DNA of 64,000 nucleotides from Glossina fuscipes (taxonomy: Eukaryota; Arthropoda; Insecta; Diptera; Glossinidae), in assembly GCF_014805625.2 (NCBI RefSeq), contig NW_023998417.1:8492680-8556679 (forward strand), read 5' to 3'. Below the pieces are notes generated by a model. It made no database searches. It saw nothing but the letters and a program-made list of their open reading frames with translations, and was not told the origin of the DNA. Of the stretch, positions 1 through 12,686 are shown piece after piece (position 1 is the first letter of the stretch; each line of letters starts with the position of its first letter). Made by a program: the position numbers and the translations under genes.

Positions 1-2507
1 CTAAAGCAGTGCATCATCAGTTAATATCCGAGTCCGAGTAGTTATTCCATCTATGATTACCGAGAAGTTGTGGTGACATTTAAATTCTTCTTCTTCATCT
101 TATATATACACTCGGACACTTGACCGAATATATTAAATTGCTAAAGGCGTCCGTATGTCAAACCAAATATACCAAATTATTTATCATCTTATTCTTCATA
201 TAACTAACTGTCTTTACAAGAAGATATTTAATACTTAAATATTATAGATTTTTTTTTTATAAAATTGTCTAAACTTTAGAGAAAGTATATTACATAGGTC
301 AGGAGGAGACTTAATTTAAATCGATTAAAAATTTAAAAAACACCAAAAGTAAATCCAGATTAGAAACTTATCCGTGCATAATTCTTATGAAATTTCAAAC
401 TCAATAACAAAATTAATTCAGCTTAAAGGTTTTGGAGGAAAGATTCGTAAAAGGTGTATATACGAACAATGCCTATTGACCGCAGGCAGTCACAGCTTTA
501 ACAGGGGTAGAAAACTGTTGCGGTATAGGTTTCCCTAGTAAGAGAGCAGACGCAATATACATTTTGTTAATTGTGCACTCAATTGTGTTATACGATATTG
601 TCTATCTATGTTCTGCTGTCGGTTTACGTTATTCAGTCGAGGTATGATTCATATCCATCCATTGTAAATGGATACAAAAAATTTATAAATGAATTTACAT
701 ATGTAAGCATTAAGCTGGATATGTTTTCAAGACTGAAAAAGAATTCATCGGTAATATTTTCACAAAAATGTCTAATAAAGGCTTTATGAAATGAAACTCG
801 AAATTAAACATCGATAACAGTGGTGTCTGTAAACATAATGTTCACTTAAACGTTATACAAGCTAAAGGTTAATAATTCAATTCCACAACTCAACGATGAA
901 AAACCAGCAGCAGCAGCACCAGCAGCAGCAGCGAATAGTAATACATTAACTACTATGTGAGAGTGCACTAAATGAATGTATATATGTATGCAACGTATGT
1001 AAAATATTCCATTACTCTTTACATAGCATATATATATATATATATATCTATGTAGATAGGTATGCGTTAGTCCACTCTTCACTATGCATAACTAAGTCTG
1101 CTGTGCACTCACAAGCTATTAAGGCAAGCAATCGATTATGCACAAAACCATGATAGTGTCTGGACTTTGACACAATCGCAATTGTATCTTAACGGTACAC
1201 ATGTGTGTGTTCTTGCTTCTATATGTATGTGTATGTGCGCATGTTTAAACGATAACTTTCATTATTTTCGCTTCACGAAAATGGGGAAAAAAAAAAAATA
1301 AAGTAAAAACGATGGAAAACAGAGGCATTTTCACACTCACTCAATGTGTCGGATGCACATTTCACATATTGCTTGCATTCACAATGATGGCGACACAATG
1401 CCGTTGTGGAGAATGGCGGACACAAAATTCATTATAGTCGGTCGGTCTTTGTTCAAAATAGATTGTTTCAGGCGTTAAGCGAAGTTGAAGTTATAATTGA
1501 AATTTAAACTTTTCTGGTTACACACTTTGAAAAATAGTTCCATTTATATTTTAGAAGAAAGCAAATTGAAACTTTTTATTTTCACTCTTTGTCTATGTCT
1601 CCAAAACACTCTCATTTAAATTCTGGACTCATAGACATAATAACCCTATTAAGCATAATTATTTCATCAACTTATTCCATATTCCATCTGTTTGCCTATA
1701 TATTGTATATCATGGCAGACACTATGGTATGAATATAATATGAAATAAAAATTCATTTGAAAGATTTAAAATATATACAAACCACTAACTCTTAATTGGA
1801 TAAAATTGCCAAATGCTGACAGAAAAAACCGATAGAAAAAACCAAAAAAAAAAAAAAAAAAAAACAATAAAATACAGAGTAAAATTAAATTTAATTATTA
1901 TTCGTGTGTTATGCAATCATTCCCTATTCCCCTCTTCATGCCTCTCACTCTCACTCTCACTCTCTTTCTCTCTCTCTCTTTCTCTCTTTCTCTTTCCCTT
2001 TTTCTCTTATCGGTGTGTCGTCTGCAATGATTTTAATGTAATTAGTTTACACACATAGTCAATGTTCCATTAAATTGCGGCAAACAACACGCATTCTACG
2101 GATAAGTGCAAATTTTTAACAATTTAATACACAATAAATTGAATGACTTTGATCATTATCAGTGCTTCAAATATGCATAATTGGATTATTTCGATTTAGT
2201 AGCCTAGCCATTCATTTTGATTTTCAAATGTAATTCAACCTCAACAAATCCATAAAAATCCATAAGGCTGCGGTCATTCAGTCATAAGCATTACTGTATG
2301 ACATTTCAATAATGTATTTAGAAAAATTCATAAAAATCAAATGCATTTTTACCCTTACCCAGCTAATTGCTATATAAAAAAATATTTTTAAATATCGCAA
2401 TTAATTTTTAAACATTATATGCAATCCCCCAGTCAGAAGTAAATTAAAAAAAAAAAAAAATTACTTCATATTATCATTGAAAAAAGGAAATAAGAGAAGT
2501 GCAACAT
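1..2507. other. AT-rich noncoding sequence
   Basis: I see no gene here. The short open frames are interrupted, low in complexity and lack start or splice context. The stretch holds an interrupted CAG array near 905-931, a short TA run near 1026-1047, an A-run near 1846-1863 and a pyrimidine-rich TC region around 1940-2010. It ends at an assembly gap. It could be intergenic or part of a long 5' intron of the gene found at the right end of the window; the sequence does not decide. Confidence 0.7.
905..931 (+). repeat. Interrupted CAG trinucleotide repeat
   Basis: Four CAG units, one CAC and four more CAG units. The surrounding frames close quickly (a TAG follows in one frame), so this does not look like a polyglutamine exon. 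Confidence 0.9.
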
Positions 2508-2607
2508 NNNNNNNNNNNNNNNNNNNNNNNNNNNNNNNNNNNNNNNNNNNNNNNNNNNNNNNNNNNNNNNNNNNNNNNNNNNNNNNNNNNNNNNNNNNNN
2601 NNNNNNN
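2508..2607. other. Assembly gap of 100 N
   Basis: Exactly 100 consecutive N, the conventional placeholder for a scaffold gap of unknown size. Distances across this point are not reliable, and an open frame running through it is meaningless. Confidence 0.98.
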
Positions 2608-3387
2608 CTACTAAATCGATTTCTTTGGGAGGCTATATTTGTCTTCTCTTGAGTTAATATCGTGCTTATGTGAAAAATAAGAAAAAATTTCAAATTTTTT
2701 TTCAAAAATTTTACAATTTTAAGAAAAACCGGTAAACTTTTATATAAAGAGTTTATGAACTTTTGAATAGAATCGATCGATTTTATCATATTTAGCAGAA
2801 AAGGATTTTATTTATTTAAGAGAAGTCACTTATAGCTTTCCCTAGAAATCCTTACGAAGACTGAAAAGATTCCATATGGGTGGATCTTCGATTTAGATAA
2901 CAAGTTAAATTAATTTCATTTTCTTTAAACAAATTATCTGAATTTATGTAAATTCTTTTTATCGACTTATAGATCCTCTATCTTATATTTTTATGTTTTT
3001 CTCTTTAAAATGCAAATTATATATGTAATTAAAAGAAAAACAAAAAAAGCCTTCAAAGTCTTCAATTTACTCATATTATGATTTAATATATTTTTTGGTA
3101 AGACCCCCATATGTGGGAGACATGAAGCTGAAGCGACATTCCAGAATTTCAAAGAAACTTTACAGGTTTTTTTAAGAGTCTCTTGACTTGTTTCGTCATT
3201 TCGTCATTTTCTTTGAAATTCATCTTCAGAATAAAGTGGTCAGCAACAAACGGCAAATAATTGAACATCACAAAGCACAACTTCGTCAAAACATTACAGT
3301 TACTTTAGAAATATTCTGTAGAACTTTTTCACAAAGTCTGGGCAATAAATCATCAAGTATTTATTGCCACTCATAACGTGCACTATC

Positions 3388-3391
<4 letters not shown>

Positions 3392-3431
<40 letters not shown>
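3392..3431 (+). repeat. TC dinucleotide microsatellite
   Basis: About twenty uninterrupted TC units. It creates an artificial Leu/Ser open frame that should not be read as a protein. Confidence 0.95.
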
Positions 3432-3433
<2 letters not shown>

Positions 3434-6111
3434 ATATAAAGAAAATATAAATTATCAACTACAAGATGAGGTTTCATTCATAAATCCAAATTCTCTTACG
3501 TTTTCAAGACTTTTCTTTGTGTTTAACAATATTCTCTTCAAAATGCAACACATTTACAAACGTATTTGTAAAAAGAAAAACAATTGTTATTTAATTTTCT
3601 TAAAGAAAAAAAAAAAAAAAAATAGTGAAAATACCTAAAAATTTTAATTGAAAAATAGTTCTAAGCAAATTCTAATGTCTTCGCCTTCAAGCGATTTTTA
3701 TAAATGCAACAACCATTACGATTAACATGCATATTTCCACCATTTCCACATAAAAAGTTTTTGATTAACGAAAATTCCCTCATCTTGTGTTCTTTATGTT
3801 TTTATTTCTCAAAAGGTTGGCTGCGGTTTTTACCTGTAACGATATTACGGCGTAATGATAGCTTTGCTTAAGTAATTAACTGAATATAAAACGTATAATA
3901 AACAGTTAAGTTGAGGTGACACTCCTGAGAACCGATTCATAGGATGACATTTGAGAAATCTGATCCAAATTTGATATAATTAGCGCGTATTTAACATTAC
4001 CATTACGCAACATTTGAGATAATAAAACAAACGACGTCCATAACGAAGCTTGCTTAATCTCTTAAACTTTTGACATCTTAAACAACTACTCTACTATTTT
4101 CTTATATACCTTTACCTTTTTACCTTCCTATCCTCAAATCGTCTTATTCACTCACTTTCTTGTAACCCTTTTAGCCTGCTACACTCCTGAGGAGGATGAG
4201 ATCCAAAAGATAGACTTACAGGGTCCATACTTATCATGTTTTAATCTTATGCACAAATTTTCACCTAAAAACATTAAAAATAGAATCGTTTTTCCAAGCT
4301 TACTTCTCGTAGAAAAAGTTGTATGACAGAGCCTCGAAAATATTAGCCCCTCCGATTAAAATTTTTTAGATTAATTTCGTATGGCGAATATTTAGCAGTT
4401 TTTTTAACGACAAACGACTGCAACAGCCTCTTTTTAAGAAGGCGCTATGTGGGTAGGGTTCCATGTAGCACTTTCAGCAGCGTTCATTTTTGAGCCAAAG
4501 CATGTCAATGTAACACATTTCAACAAAATATTTAAAAAATATTGGCTTGTAGAGTAATAAGCAATCATGCAGGCAAACAAGGGGATTGACATACAGGCTT
4601 AAACTAAGTCGGATTGAATTTGATTGATTTTGAAACGATTGATATAATATAAGGTGAGCTTATCGAAAATACTTCCAGGCTATCTATACATCTATACAAA
4701 CTCTATACCATAAGATTGCAAAAAAATGAAAGAAATGTAAAGCATATTTTCGGACATATTATTACATGGTAAAATTGAATAGGGAAATTGACAAACAATC
4801 ATACTTAGATTAATCTAAAAGACAAATTTTTTTAAAGCAGTGTTCCGCTTATATGATACCGCTATATAGTGTCACATCTTATTAACTAGAAGCCAGCACT
4901 TACTTGTTTATGTTGGAAATAATAGAAATTTTTGCAATATTAATATTCTAAAAATTTTAAAAAATAAAGTGCACCCAGCATAATCAACTTCATTTTTACC
5001 ACACATGCTCAGTTGTTTCCATTTCAAAATTAGGGAGAAAACAATGCACATAAACACATTGTTTGAAACTTGTTGGTAAACTTTCTCTAAACTCGACTGC
5101 AGACTAATCACAAAATTAAAAAAAAAAAAAAAAGAAATTGAAAAAAAAGCAAACAGTTCAAAGCATATTCTATTACAAAAACATTTATAAAAAACTTTGT
5201 TGAAAAAAAAAAAAAAAAACAAATGTGAAAGTTTTACTTTATCATCGCATAAAAACCCGTAACATACAAATGTAAAAAAAAAAAAACGAAAAAAAGAAAT
5301 AATAATAATAAAAATTAAAACTTTTTACTTTGCTCTGCCTTTTCCCTAACCATATATACACATATATATATATATAAAGCATTTTCGTTTCGTAAGTCTG
5401 GGAGAAAGAAAATGCATTCATTAAAAAGGTTAAACCAACCACAAATAAATTGAGCACTTTTAACTCATCTACATCATATACGCATAACCATATATATACA
5501 CGCACTCTTATGCAATAAAAGGAGAACTGTGTAACATGCTGTGAGATGTTACAAATATGTATAATAACCACAATAGTCAACGACCACAGCAAAAACAACA
5601 GCAATAGCAATGAAAGCAAAAACAACAAACAACATCAAGGTTAGATTGCTTACATATTGTTTTAATGTTTTTTTTTTTTTTTGATTTTTTTTATTTTTTA
5701 CTTTTGTTTATTATAATGAGCATTAAAATAAATAAGCAAAAAGCAAAAAAAAAAAAAAAAAAAAAAAAAAAGCCACAACAAGGAAAAGAAAAATATTATA
5801 TATATTATACATTGTAATAAAAATCGAAAGAAAAGGATAATTATAAAATTATGTACTCTTTCAAGTGGAGATATTAAGTAAAATGTTAAGTACAAGTGTC
5901 TGGGTGGGCGTCTGATTATAATATGCGCTCCCACAAGTATGCGCACTTTAGCAAAAAAGTTGAACAAAATCTGTTTGGTTAAGAACTCATGTTGTATTTG
6001 CGGTTTCAGTTTCTCTTTCTCTGCACGCAATACACATTAAATGGTTGATTATCTTCCTTTACATCGTTATCTCTACCTACCTGTCACCTCACACTTTCTG
6101 TATATATGTGG

Positions 6112-6112
6112 G

Positions 6113-6143
<31 letters not shown>

Positions 6144-6174
6144 GTATGTCTATATATATATATATATATATATA
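6112..6174 (+). repeat. Compound GTCT and TA microsatellite
   Basis: GTCT units with one GTTT variant run from 6112 to about 6144, then a TA array from 6150 to 6174. Confidence 0.92.
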
Positions 6175-7253
6175 TGTGCGTGTGAGTGTGTGATTGTATA
6201 TGTACTTTGATTTTTTGTATGCATATGTATATATGTATGTATTTTGCATATCCTTATTATATGATCACAGAAAAGTAAAGGAAAAAGGATTTTTCCATAT
6301 AAATATATATATATATATATATATAATATACTATTTGTCTATGTTTTTAACCCTCTTTATTGAAAACAAAACCAAATTACAAAAGGTTATATTGCTGATG
6401 TTTACAAAATGGATTTGTATTGAAGAGTTGATTTTGAAACGATACTAGAAAAAGAATATTCAAACAAAGTCATTATATTAATGGCGTATCTTAAATTTAA
6501 ATGAGGTAATTTTTGTTAAAATTCCATTCAAACCACCAAAAAAAAAATTGGAATCGGCAACTCCTTTGCCTTTGCCTTTGCCTTTGATTGTTTAAGAGCT
6601 TTACGATAATAAAATATCTAAACTGATGTTATATTTCAAAGTTTATTTTTTTTTTAAAAAAATTTTTTTCAAAAAAAAAAAAAAAAAAAAAAAATTGATT
6701 ACATTTGAAAAAACTTGAATGAATGTTCGCTAACGCAAGTGTATCAAAAAAAAAAAAATTTGCTTTTTTTCCAGTCACGTTTATATATCATTGCCTACAG
6801 CTTTTCTTTTTATTAGTTATTAAAACAAAACTTTTAATTGGGAAAAACAAAGGCCAAATTGCTTACGATTCACTTACGGAAACGAAATCGAGACCAATTA
6901 GACCAAATAATGGAAGATTGGCCATAGCCCACGTTCAGTATCTAATGAAAAGCAATAAAGAAGCCTTTAAGTAGAAATAGAGTAAGTAGAATAAAAATCG
7001 TTCTCCCATCCACTTTTTTTTGCGATAGCGGAGGAGTTATTCTAACATTGATTCAAAGCGTTTTTTTTTATGAGCTCTTGAGCAAAATTATGTCAATGCA
7101 TCAGATTTCAAGCAAAATATCTCGATAATTGGAACCTTGAGACTGAAAATAGGAATACAGATAGAGATCGCAGGGACAGACCAAGCAGACAAGGTTAAGT
7201 CTACTAAGATACTGAATGATGACTTTTCTGTGACATTATTACAATAGTGATGT

Positions 7254-7475
7254 CAACTATTAGGATCGCTGGTTAAAATTGTAGAGAATTTCTTGTGCTT
7301 GTATAAGATTCCAAATCATACATTTATGTGTTTTACTAAATACGCACTAATTGTCCATACGCAACTATTAGGATCGCTGGTTAAAATTGTAGAGAATTTC
7401 TTGTGCTTGTATAAGATTCCAAATCATACATTTATGTGTTTTACTAAATACGCACTAATTGTCCATACGCAACTA
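7254..7475 (+). repeat. Exact 108-bp tandem duplication
   Basis: A unit starting with CAACTATTAGGATCGCTGG at 7254 is repeated from 7362. The two copies appear identical base for base, and a few bases of a third copy (CAACTA) follow at 7470. The repeat unit is not low in complexity. The exact identity means either a very recent duplication or an assembly artefact. Confidence 0.95.
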
Positions 7476-8550
7476 ATGTCCCACAACTGTACCTATATAC
7501 TGTGAACTTATCGAACATTTACTGCAATAAGTATAAAAAGTTGATCACCTGGGCATGGTTTTCTTTAAACTACTACTACTAAAAGGTTACATTTTCATGG
7601 CTGGCAAATCGACAAAAAAATCCAAGCCTATCAGTTTTTCACTAGAATATGCACACTTAGAGTGTGTATTTTGTTACCCTACCACATGATGGCTCCTTTT
7701 TTCTGATTTTATTCTATAACACCGCATACAACAACAAGAACAATATTTATTAAAATGGCCTTAAAATCGGCTAAACGTCGAAAGCCACCTTATCTATACT
7801 TCTCGAAAGGCTTATTCAACCCAAGCTGAGCTTATCAATAATCAAAGTCGATATGAAATGGATGACGTATCTTGGGAGAAGACATTTTGAAAATTATATA
7901 AAATCTTCGCAAAAAAGAGCTCAAAACTAATTGTCGACCCATGCCATCACGGGTACTGCTCTATTCATACGTATGGCTTATCATGTTTTTTGAATGCAGT
8001 TCTCTCTATCCAAAAGAGAACAACGTTGGAAAAGTTATAGAGATTCCCTGCCTTCATTCTGTATTTTAACACAGACTCAGTTAAATATCAAGAAGAATTT
8101 GATCTATCTTTTTAACGGTCGACACGGCCTAACCTTAACGTGCGTGCAAACGTCATTCCCTAAAATTTCATTACAGATCATGAGAGAAAACGCAGTCCAT
8201 TGAATTAAAGTATCAAATTTTTCCGCCTCATTTCAATTGCGAACAAAACTAAAGCCACTTTTACAGATTATATTCAATTAACCCAACGAGTGTATTAAAA
8301 AAAGAAAGAAATTTTGCAGGAAAAGTGCTTAGTTTAGGCAATCAATTTTGTTAAACACACAAACAGATGGAAATGTAGTTCAAACTACTTACGCTATTCG
8401 CTCTGATTCAAAATATTTACAAAGTTTTGAATATCTGCTCTTATGCGTAACGGATCTTAAACGTGAACCTTATGGTAAACGCACATAATAAATAAAATTT
8501 TACGCAAAAGTTTTTTCACTAGATACCAACGATACGAGTCGAGTCCTGTT

Positions 8551-8590
8551 AAAAAAAAAAAAAAAAATTTTTTTTTTTTTTTTTTTTTTT
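8551..8590. repeat. A17-T23 palindromic homopolymer pair
   Basis: Seventeen A directly followed by twenty-three T, a perfect A/T inverted repeat. Tracts of this kind resist nucleosome wrapping and are also prone to sequencing-length error. Confidence 0.9.
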
Positions 8591-9103
8591 GATTAATTTC
8601 ATTTAAATTAAATAATAACGTAATTTATTTTCGCCCTTGTTTTACCACACAGTCTTTATCACATTTCCATAGAAAACCAAAACAAAAATAACGAACAAAA
8701 AATGTTATCAAACAAATGTAATGTATTTTGTTTTTGTTTGTTTTTTTTTTTTTTTTTGTGAGGAAAAAAGACAGAAAAGAAAATATTTTAACACATCAGT
8801 AAACTGTAATAAATACTCGGTTATAATATGCAAATAAAATGAGAGTAAAAAGTTTAACTTGAATAATTCAATTACACGCAGTTACAGGCACGACTTTGCT
8901 GCTTTGCTACTGTTGCTACTGTTTTTTGAGTGCTTTTTGTTGTGTTTTAAGTTCTTTTCTTTTTTTTTTTTTTTTTTTTTTGTTATTGTAACTTTGTACA
9001 ATATAATCATATCTAAATAGAGAAAAGCAAAATGTCTATGTACACGTTTATACGTTCGTATAATCTTTAACAAAACACCATTAACAGGAAGTGCAATTAC
9101 TCG

Positions 9104-9123
9104 CACACACACACACACACACA
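9104..9123 (+). repeat. CA dinucleotide microsatellite
   Basis: Ten CA units, followed by imperfect CA-rich sequence. Confidence 0.92.
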
Positions 9124-12057
9124 AATACACACGCATAGATACGTACAACGAAACGCACTCATCCATGCAGCCGTATTATGAATGACAGAGAGTTAGTTAG
9201 AGAGTAATATCTCTTTACTTAGTTGCGAAAATAGAATTGAAGTAAACAAAAAAAAAAGCCTCAATATTATAACATTATAAACCATAAGAGGCTCTAGAGT
9301 TAATAGCATTGGTTTCATTTTGTACTTTGCTTCTTTTTTTTTTTTTCTTTTCATTTTCTTTTTGGGACTTGAAAACATAGAGAACAGAGTCAGTAAAAGG
9401 AAAAGCATTTAAGACCGAATGAAAACATATAAACAAATGCTTTATGAAAAGCTCTTTTGGCACCTGCAGCTTATAACATTGGTTGTACACGGAACAGATG
9501 GAAATCACAAACATAAACACACAAAATAAGTTTCGCTTATTAGCAGAAATCAAAAAAAAAAAAAGAATCGGGGAGAGGAAGAGAAAGGAGTAGCGAGGAA
9601 ACGCGTAAAGCTTTTTAACTTGAAAATCATATCATTTGATTTTATTTTTTCCAGTTGACTCTTCTCCAAGTGGTAAGAGAAACCAACGGAAGAACTATTA
9701 AAAAAAAAAAAATACAAAGTTAATTGAAACGGATGATAGCAATTAATGATACTAAGAGCGGTTGCTAAGTAAACAAATTTCACAATATGTACCGTTTACT
9801 GTCCTCTACAATGAAAGGATAATGTATTTCTATGGAAATTAGAAATTATTTTAAACGCGAAACGAGTTATTATCACTGTCAATAATGAAGTTTAAATGTA
9901 TTAAGTTTATGGTTGCTCTTGTAACATTCAAAAATGCACATAATTCAGATGAAGTTTATATATAAATTTGTAAAGTGGCATCTTCTCGCCTAACAACCAT
10001 GCCCTTTGCTAACGAAAAATTTAAAATTTTCTTCCGTATACTATTAAATACATTCAAGCACTCATACGCCATGTATATAAATAAAATATCAACTGTACGC
10101 TTTAGTAATAGTAATATTACTTATACGCCCTGAAGTGTCACTTGTCAAGCTAATATGCTGAGATATGCTCTAACAAATACTTCGCAACCCCTATGTAAAC
10201 GAAAATCAACGTTAGAAATGGTAGAAGTATTAGTGTTCCTAAAGGATTACGCATACCGCCGACAACAAAGATAATTGCGAATTGAAGCATTAACCATGCT
10301 ATTTAGATCCATTCTGCTTGTAATAAAATTAAATGTGAAATGGCTGCATGGAAGACTTATAGACCGTACGAAGCATATATAGAATAAAAGATTTCCCGGT
10401 GTCCTTCTGTGCTTTCAAATAAAAATTTTAAATTTATTTGCGATGAAAGGACCACAAACTAACTCTTTAAGAAGTTGTCTGCAATTTTAGATTTAAATAT
10501 GTCCATCGGTGAGTTCGATGTTGGCTGAAATATTTAATTCACCAGATGATGTATGTGCTCTTTGACATATGCGTTTTGCAAGCAAACAAAAATAGTTAAT
10601 GGGCTTATCTAACTAGAATTTGTTTCTTACTTTAAGATATTTCCCCCAACTATATTACAAAACCAATGCTAAAAAATTCGGCGTAAACTTATTATTGCTT
10701 AACACCAGCAAATAGATGTCTGAGATTCCCCATAAGGCAGTTAGTGAAGTTATCTCTTATTCTTTTACTTCAAAATTCATTAGCACGTTTAGTTGCTAAA
10801 CGTGTAATCACATAATTAAAATCTTTTATATTTAATGAAAAGGTTTAAACCGGAGAGTGCTCTCTTTATTATATTGTTAGTAAAATTGCATACAAATGCC
10901 TAATCCAAAAATACGTTTACATACATACGTACAGATTTATTCTTATACGAAAGGGTTTAAATGAATTTAATTACTTAACTGTAATATATGAGTTAAAAAA
11001 AAAAAATTCAGATTTTATTTCATTAATATATGAATCTTTTCTTCCAACCACATACGGGGCATATTATATAAATGAGATTTGTATGAATTCAGTAAAAGCT
11101 AATGTTATAAACACTCGCATCGCATATACATACATAAGTGTATCTTGCTTTGTGCCTTTCGTGGTTTATTACTCACAATATTCACATACTTGAAATATCC
11201 ATTCAAAACATAACTTAAGTAGGTGTGGCGTTTGTAAAGCGAATATAATGAAAAGGTCAAGAGTTCGTTTGTTTTTTTTTTTTTTTTTTTTTTGCGGGTA
11301 GGTTAAATCTATACGGCACGTGGGGGCATACGAATATGCATAAAAGGTCGCAATACAATGGATTCTTGAGAGTATTTTTGAAAAATTAATTACAACTTAG
11401 ATAATATGCAGAAATAATAATTAAAAGAAAAGAACAAAAAATAATTATCGTCTGTTGTAGTAGTAGAGTTTCTCGAATGTTTTTGTTTTGAATTGTAAGG
11501 TTGTAAGATTTTTAAATAATTTTTTTTTTCTCTCCAGTTGTCGCTTTAAATAAAATAGATTTAAATTTTAATAATGAAATTGTAATATGAACCTTGAGCA
11601 TTAAGCGTAAAGATGGCATAGAAGGAAGAAACAATAAAATCATAACAAATGCTAGAGTTTTTTTTTTTTTTTTTTTCTGTTTTTACATTTTGTTTTGTAT
11701 TCCAAACAAATAGAAATTTATGCTTAATAAGGGGAGACAATAGAAAAAAAGGAATCAACTCCCTAAGAGTAAATAAATGCAATAAAAAAAATAAATATGA
11801 AAACTCATTCCCGATTTGAATAAAAGAACAACAATAAGTTAAGTTGAATGCTACTGTCTGATAGCTTTGAATCGCTAGAAATCTTATATCTTACGACAAG
11901 CTTACCGAACAAAATCGGAAAAAAAATTCTTAACTGAAATCCTAAAATGCTCTTAACAACGAACTTTCAAAAAGAGAAGAAACACACATTTTCTTTTGAT
12001 TTCTTACATCGCAAAGCAAATAATTAACTCAATATAACTTTGATTCTTTAGCGATGG

Positions 12058-12060
<3 letters not shown>

Positions 12061-12096
<36 letters not shown>
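12061..12096 (+). repeat. Poly-A tract of 36
   Basis: Thirty-six consecutive A. I see no flanking target-site duplication or upstream retroposon body, so I treat it as a simple homopolymer rather than a retroposon tail. Confidence 0.9.
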
Positions 12097-12098
<2 letters not shown>

Positions 12099-12343
12099 CA
12101 CAATAAAGCTGAGCACAGCATCATTAACAAAGGTCATGGTACAGAAACGTTAGCTTCACTCTCTTACACTGAAAGTATATGGCAATGACAATGAAGGACA
12201 TTACATACAGTGCAAAAACAACAACAACGGCAATGCAAGAATTATAACAAAATATATACACATCACAAGGAGGAAGAAAAAACAAGAAAAAATAAAGTTT
12301 TGTGTATTAAGTGAAAAGAGCCTTCGGTTGTAGAGAAAAAAAA

Positions 12344-12344
<1 letters not shown>

Positions 12345-12383
<39 letters not shown>
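12345..12383 (+). repeat. AT dinucleotide microsatellite
   Basis: AT array with a single interruption by C. It generates an artificial Tyr/Ile-rich frame on the other strand. Confidence 0.93.
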
Positions 12384-12625
12384 AATATAATAATAATAAT
12401 AATACGCAAACACCAGGCAGACAACACACAGGCACTTGACGTTAAGTACTTGACAATGACAGATAACAGTGGATAAAAGCAAGAAGACTGACTATCGCAT
12501 ACATGCAGAATAAATAAAAATCGAAGCAAAAAAAAAAAAGAAGAAAATTTACAGAAATTATATACTTTTTTATATGAAAGAAAAACACAATAAAAATTAC
12601 ACAAACATAATTTAAAAACGAGAAC

Positions 12626-12640
<15 letters not shown>

Positions 12641-12681
<41 letters not shown>

Positions 12682-12686
12682 TATAC
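12641..12686 (+). repeat. AT dinucleotide microsatellite
   Basis: More than twenty AT units with one ATAC interruption, preceded by a run of A. Confidence 0.93.

Larger units (their letters stand above)
2608..7253. other. AT-rich noncoding sequence with microsatellites
   Basis: No supported gene. Open frames in this stretch are made of poly-A, poly-T and dinucleotide translations. Visible structure is limited to simple repeats: TC near 3392-3431, a GTCT array followed by TA at 6112-6174, another AT run near 6305-6325, a CCTTTG hexamer array near 6562-6586 and several A-runs (for example 5746-5771 and 6671-6693). Confidence 0.7.
7476..12060. other. AT-rich noncoding sequence
   Basis: No supported gene. 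Contents are poly-A/T tracts (an A17-T23 palindrome at 8551-8590, T-runs near 8742 and 8959), a CA array at 9104-9123 and otherwise unstructured AT-rich DNA. The interval 9800-11000 has no repeats of note and no open frame worth reporting. Confidence 0.7.

Noticed and set aside
2466..2789. Minus-strand open frame of 107 codons
   Set aside because: It runs through the 100-N gap, so a third of it is unknown sequence, and the rest shows no gene signal.
12061..12096. Poly-A tract as a retroposon tail
   Set aside because: No target-site duplication or element body on either side.
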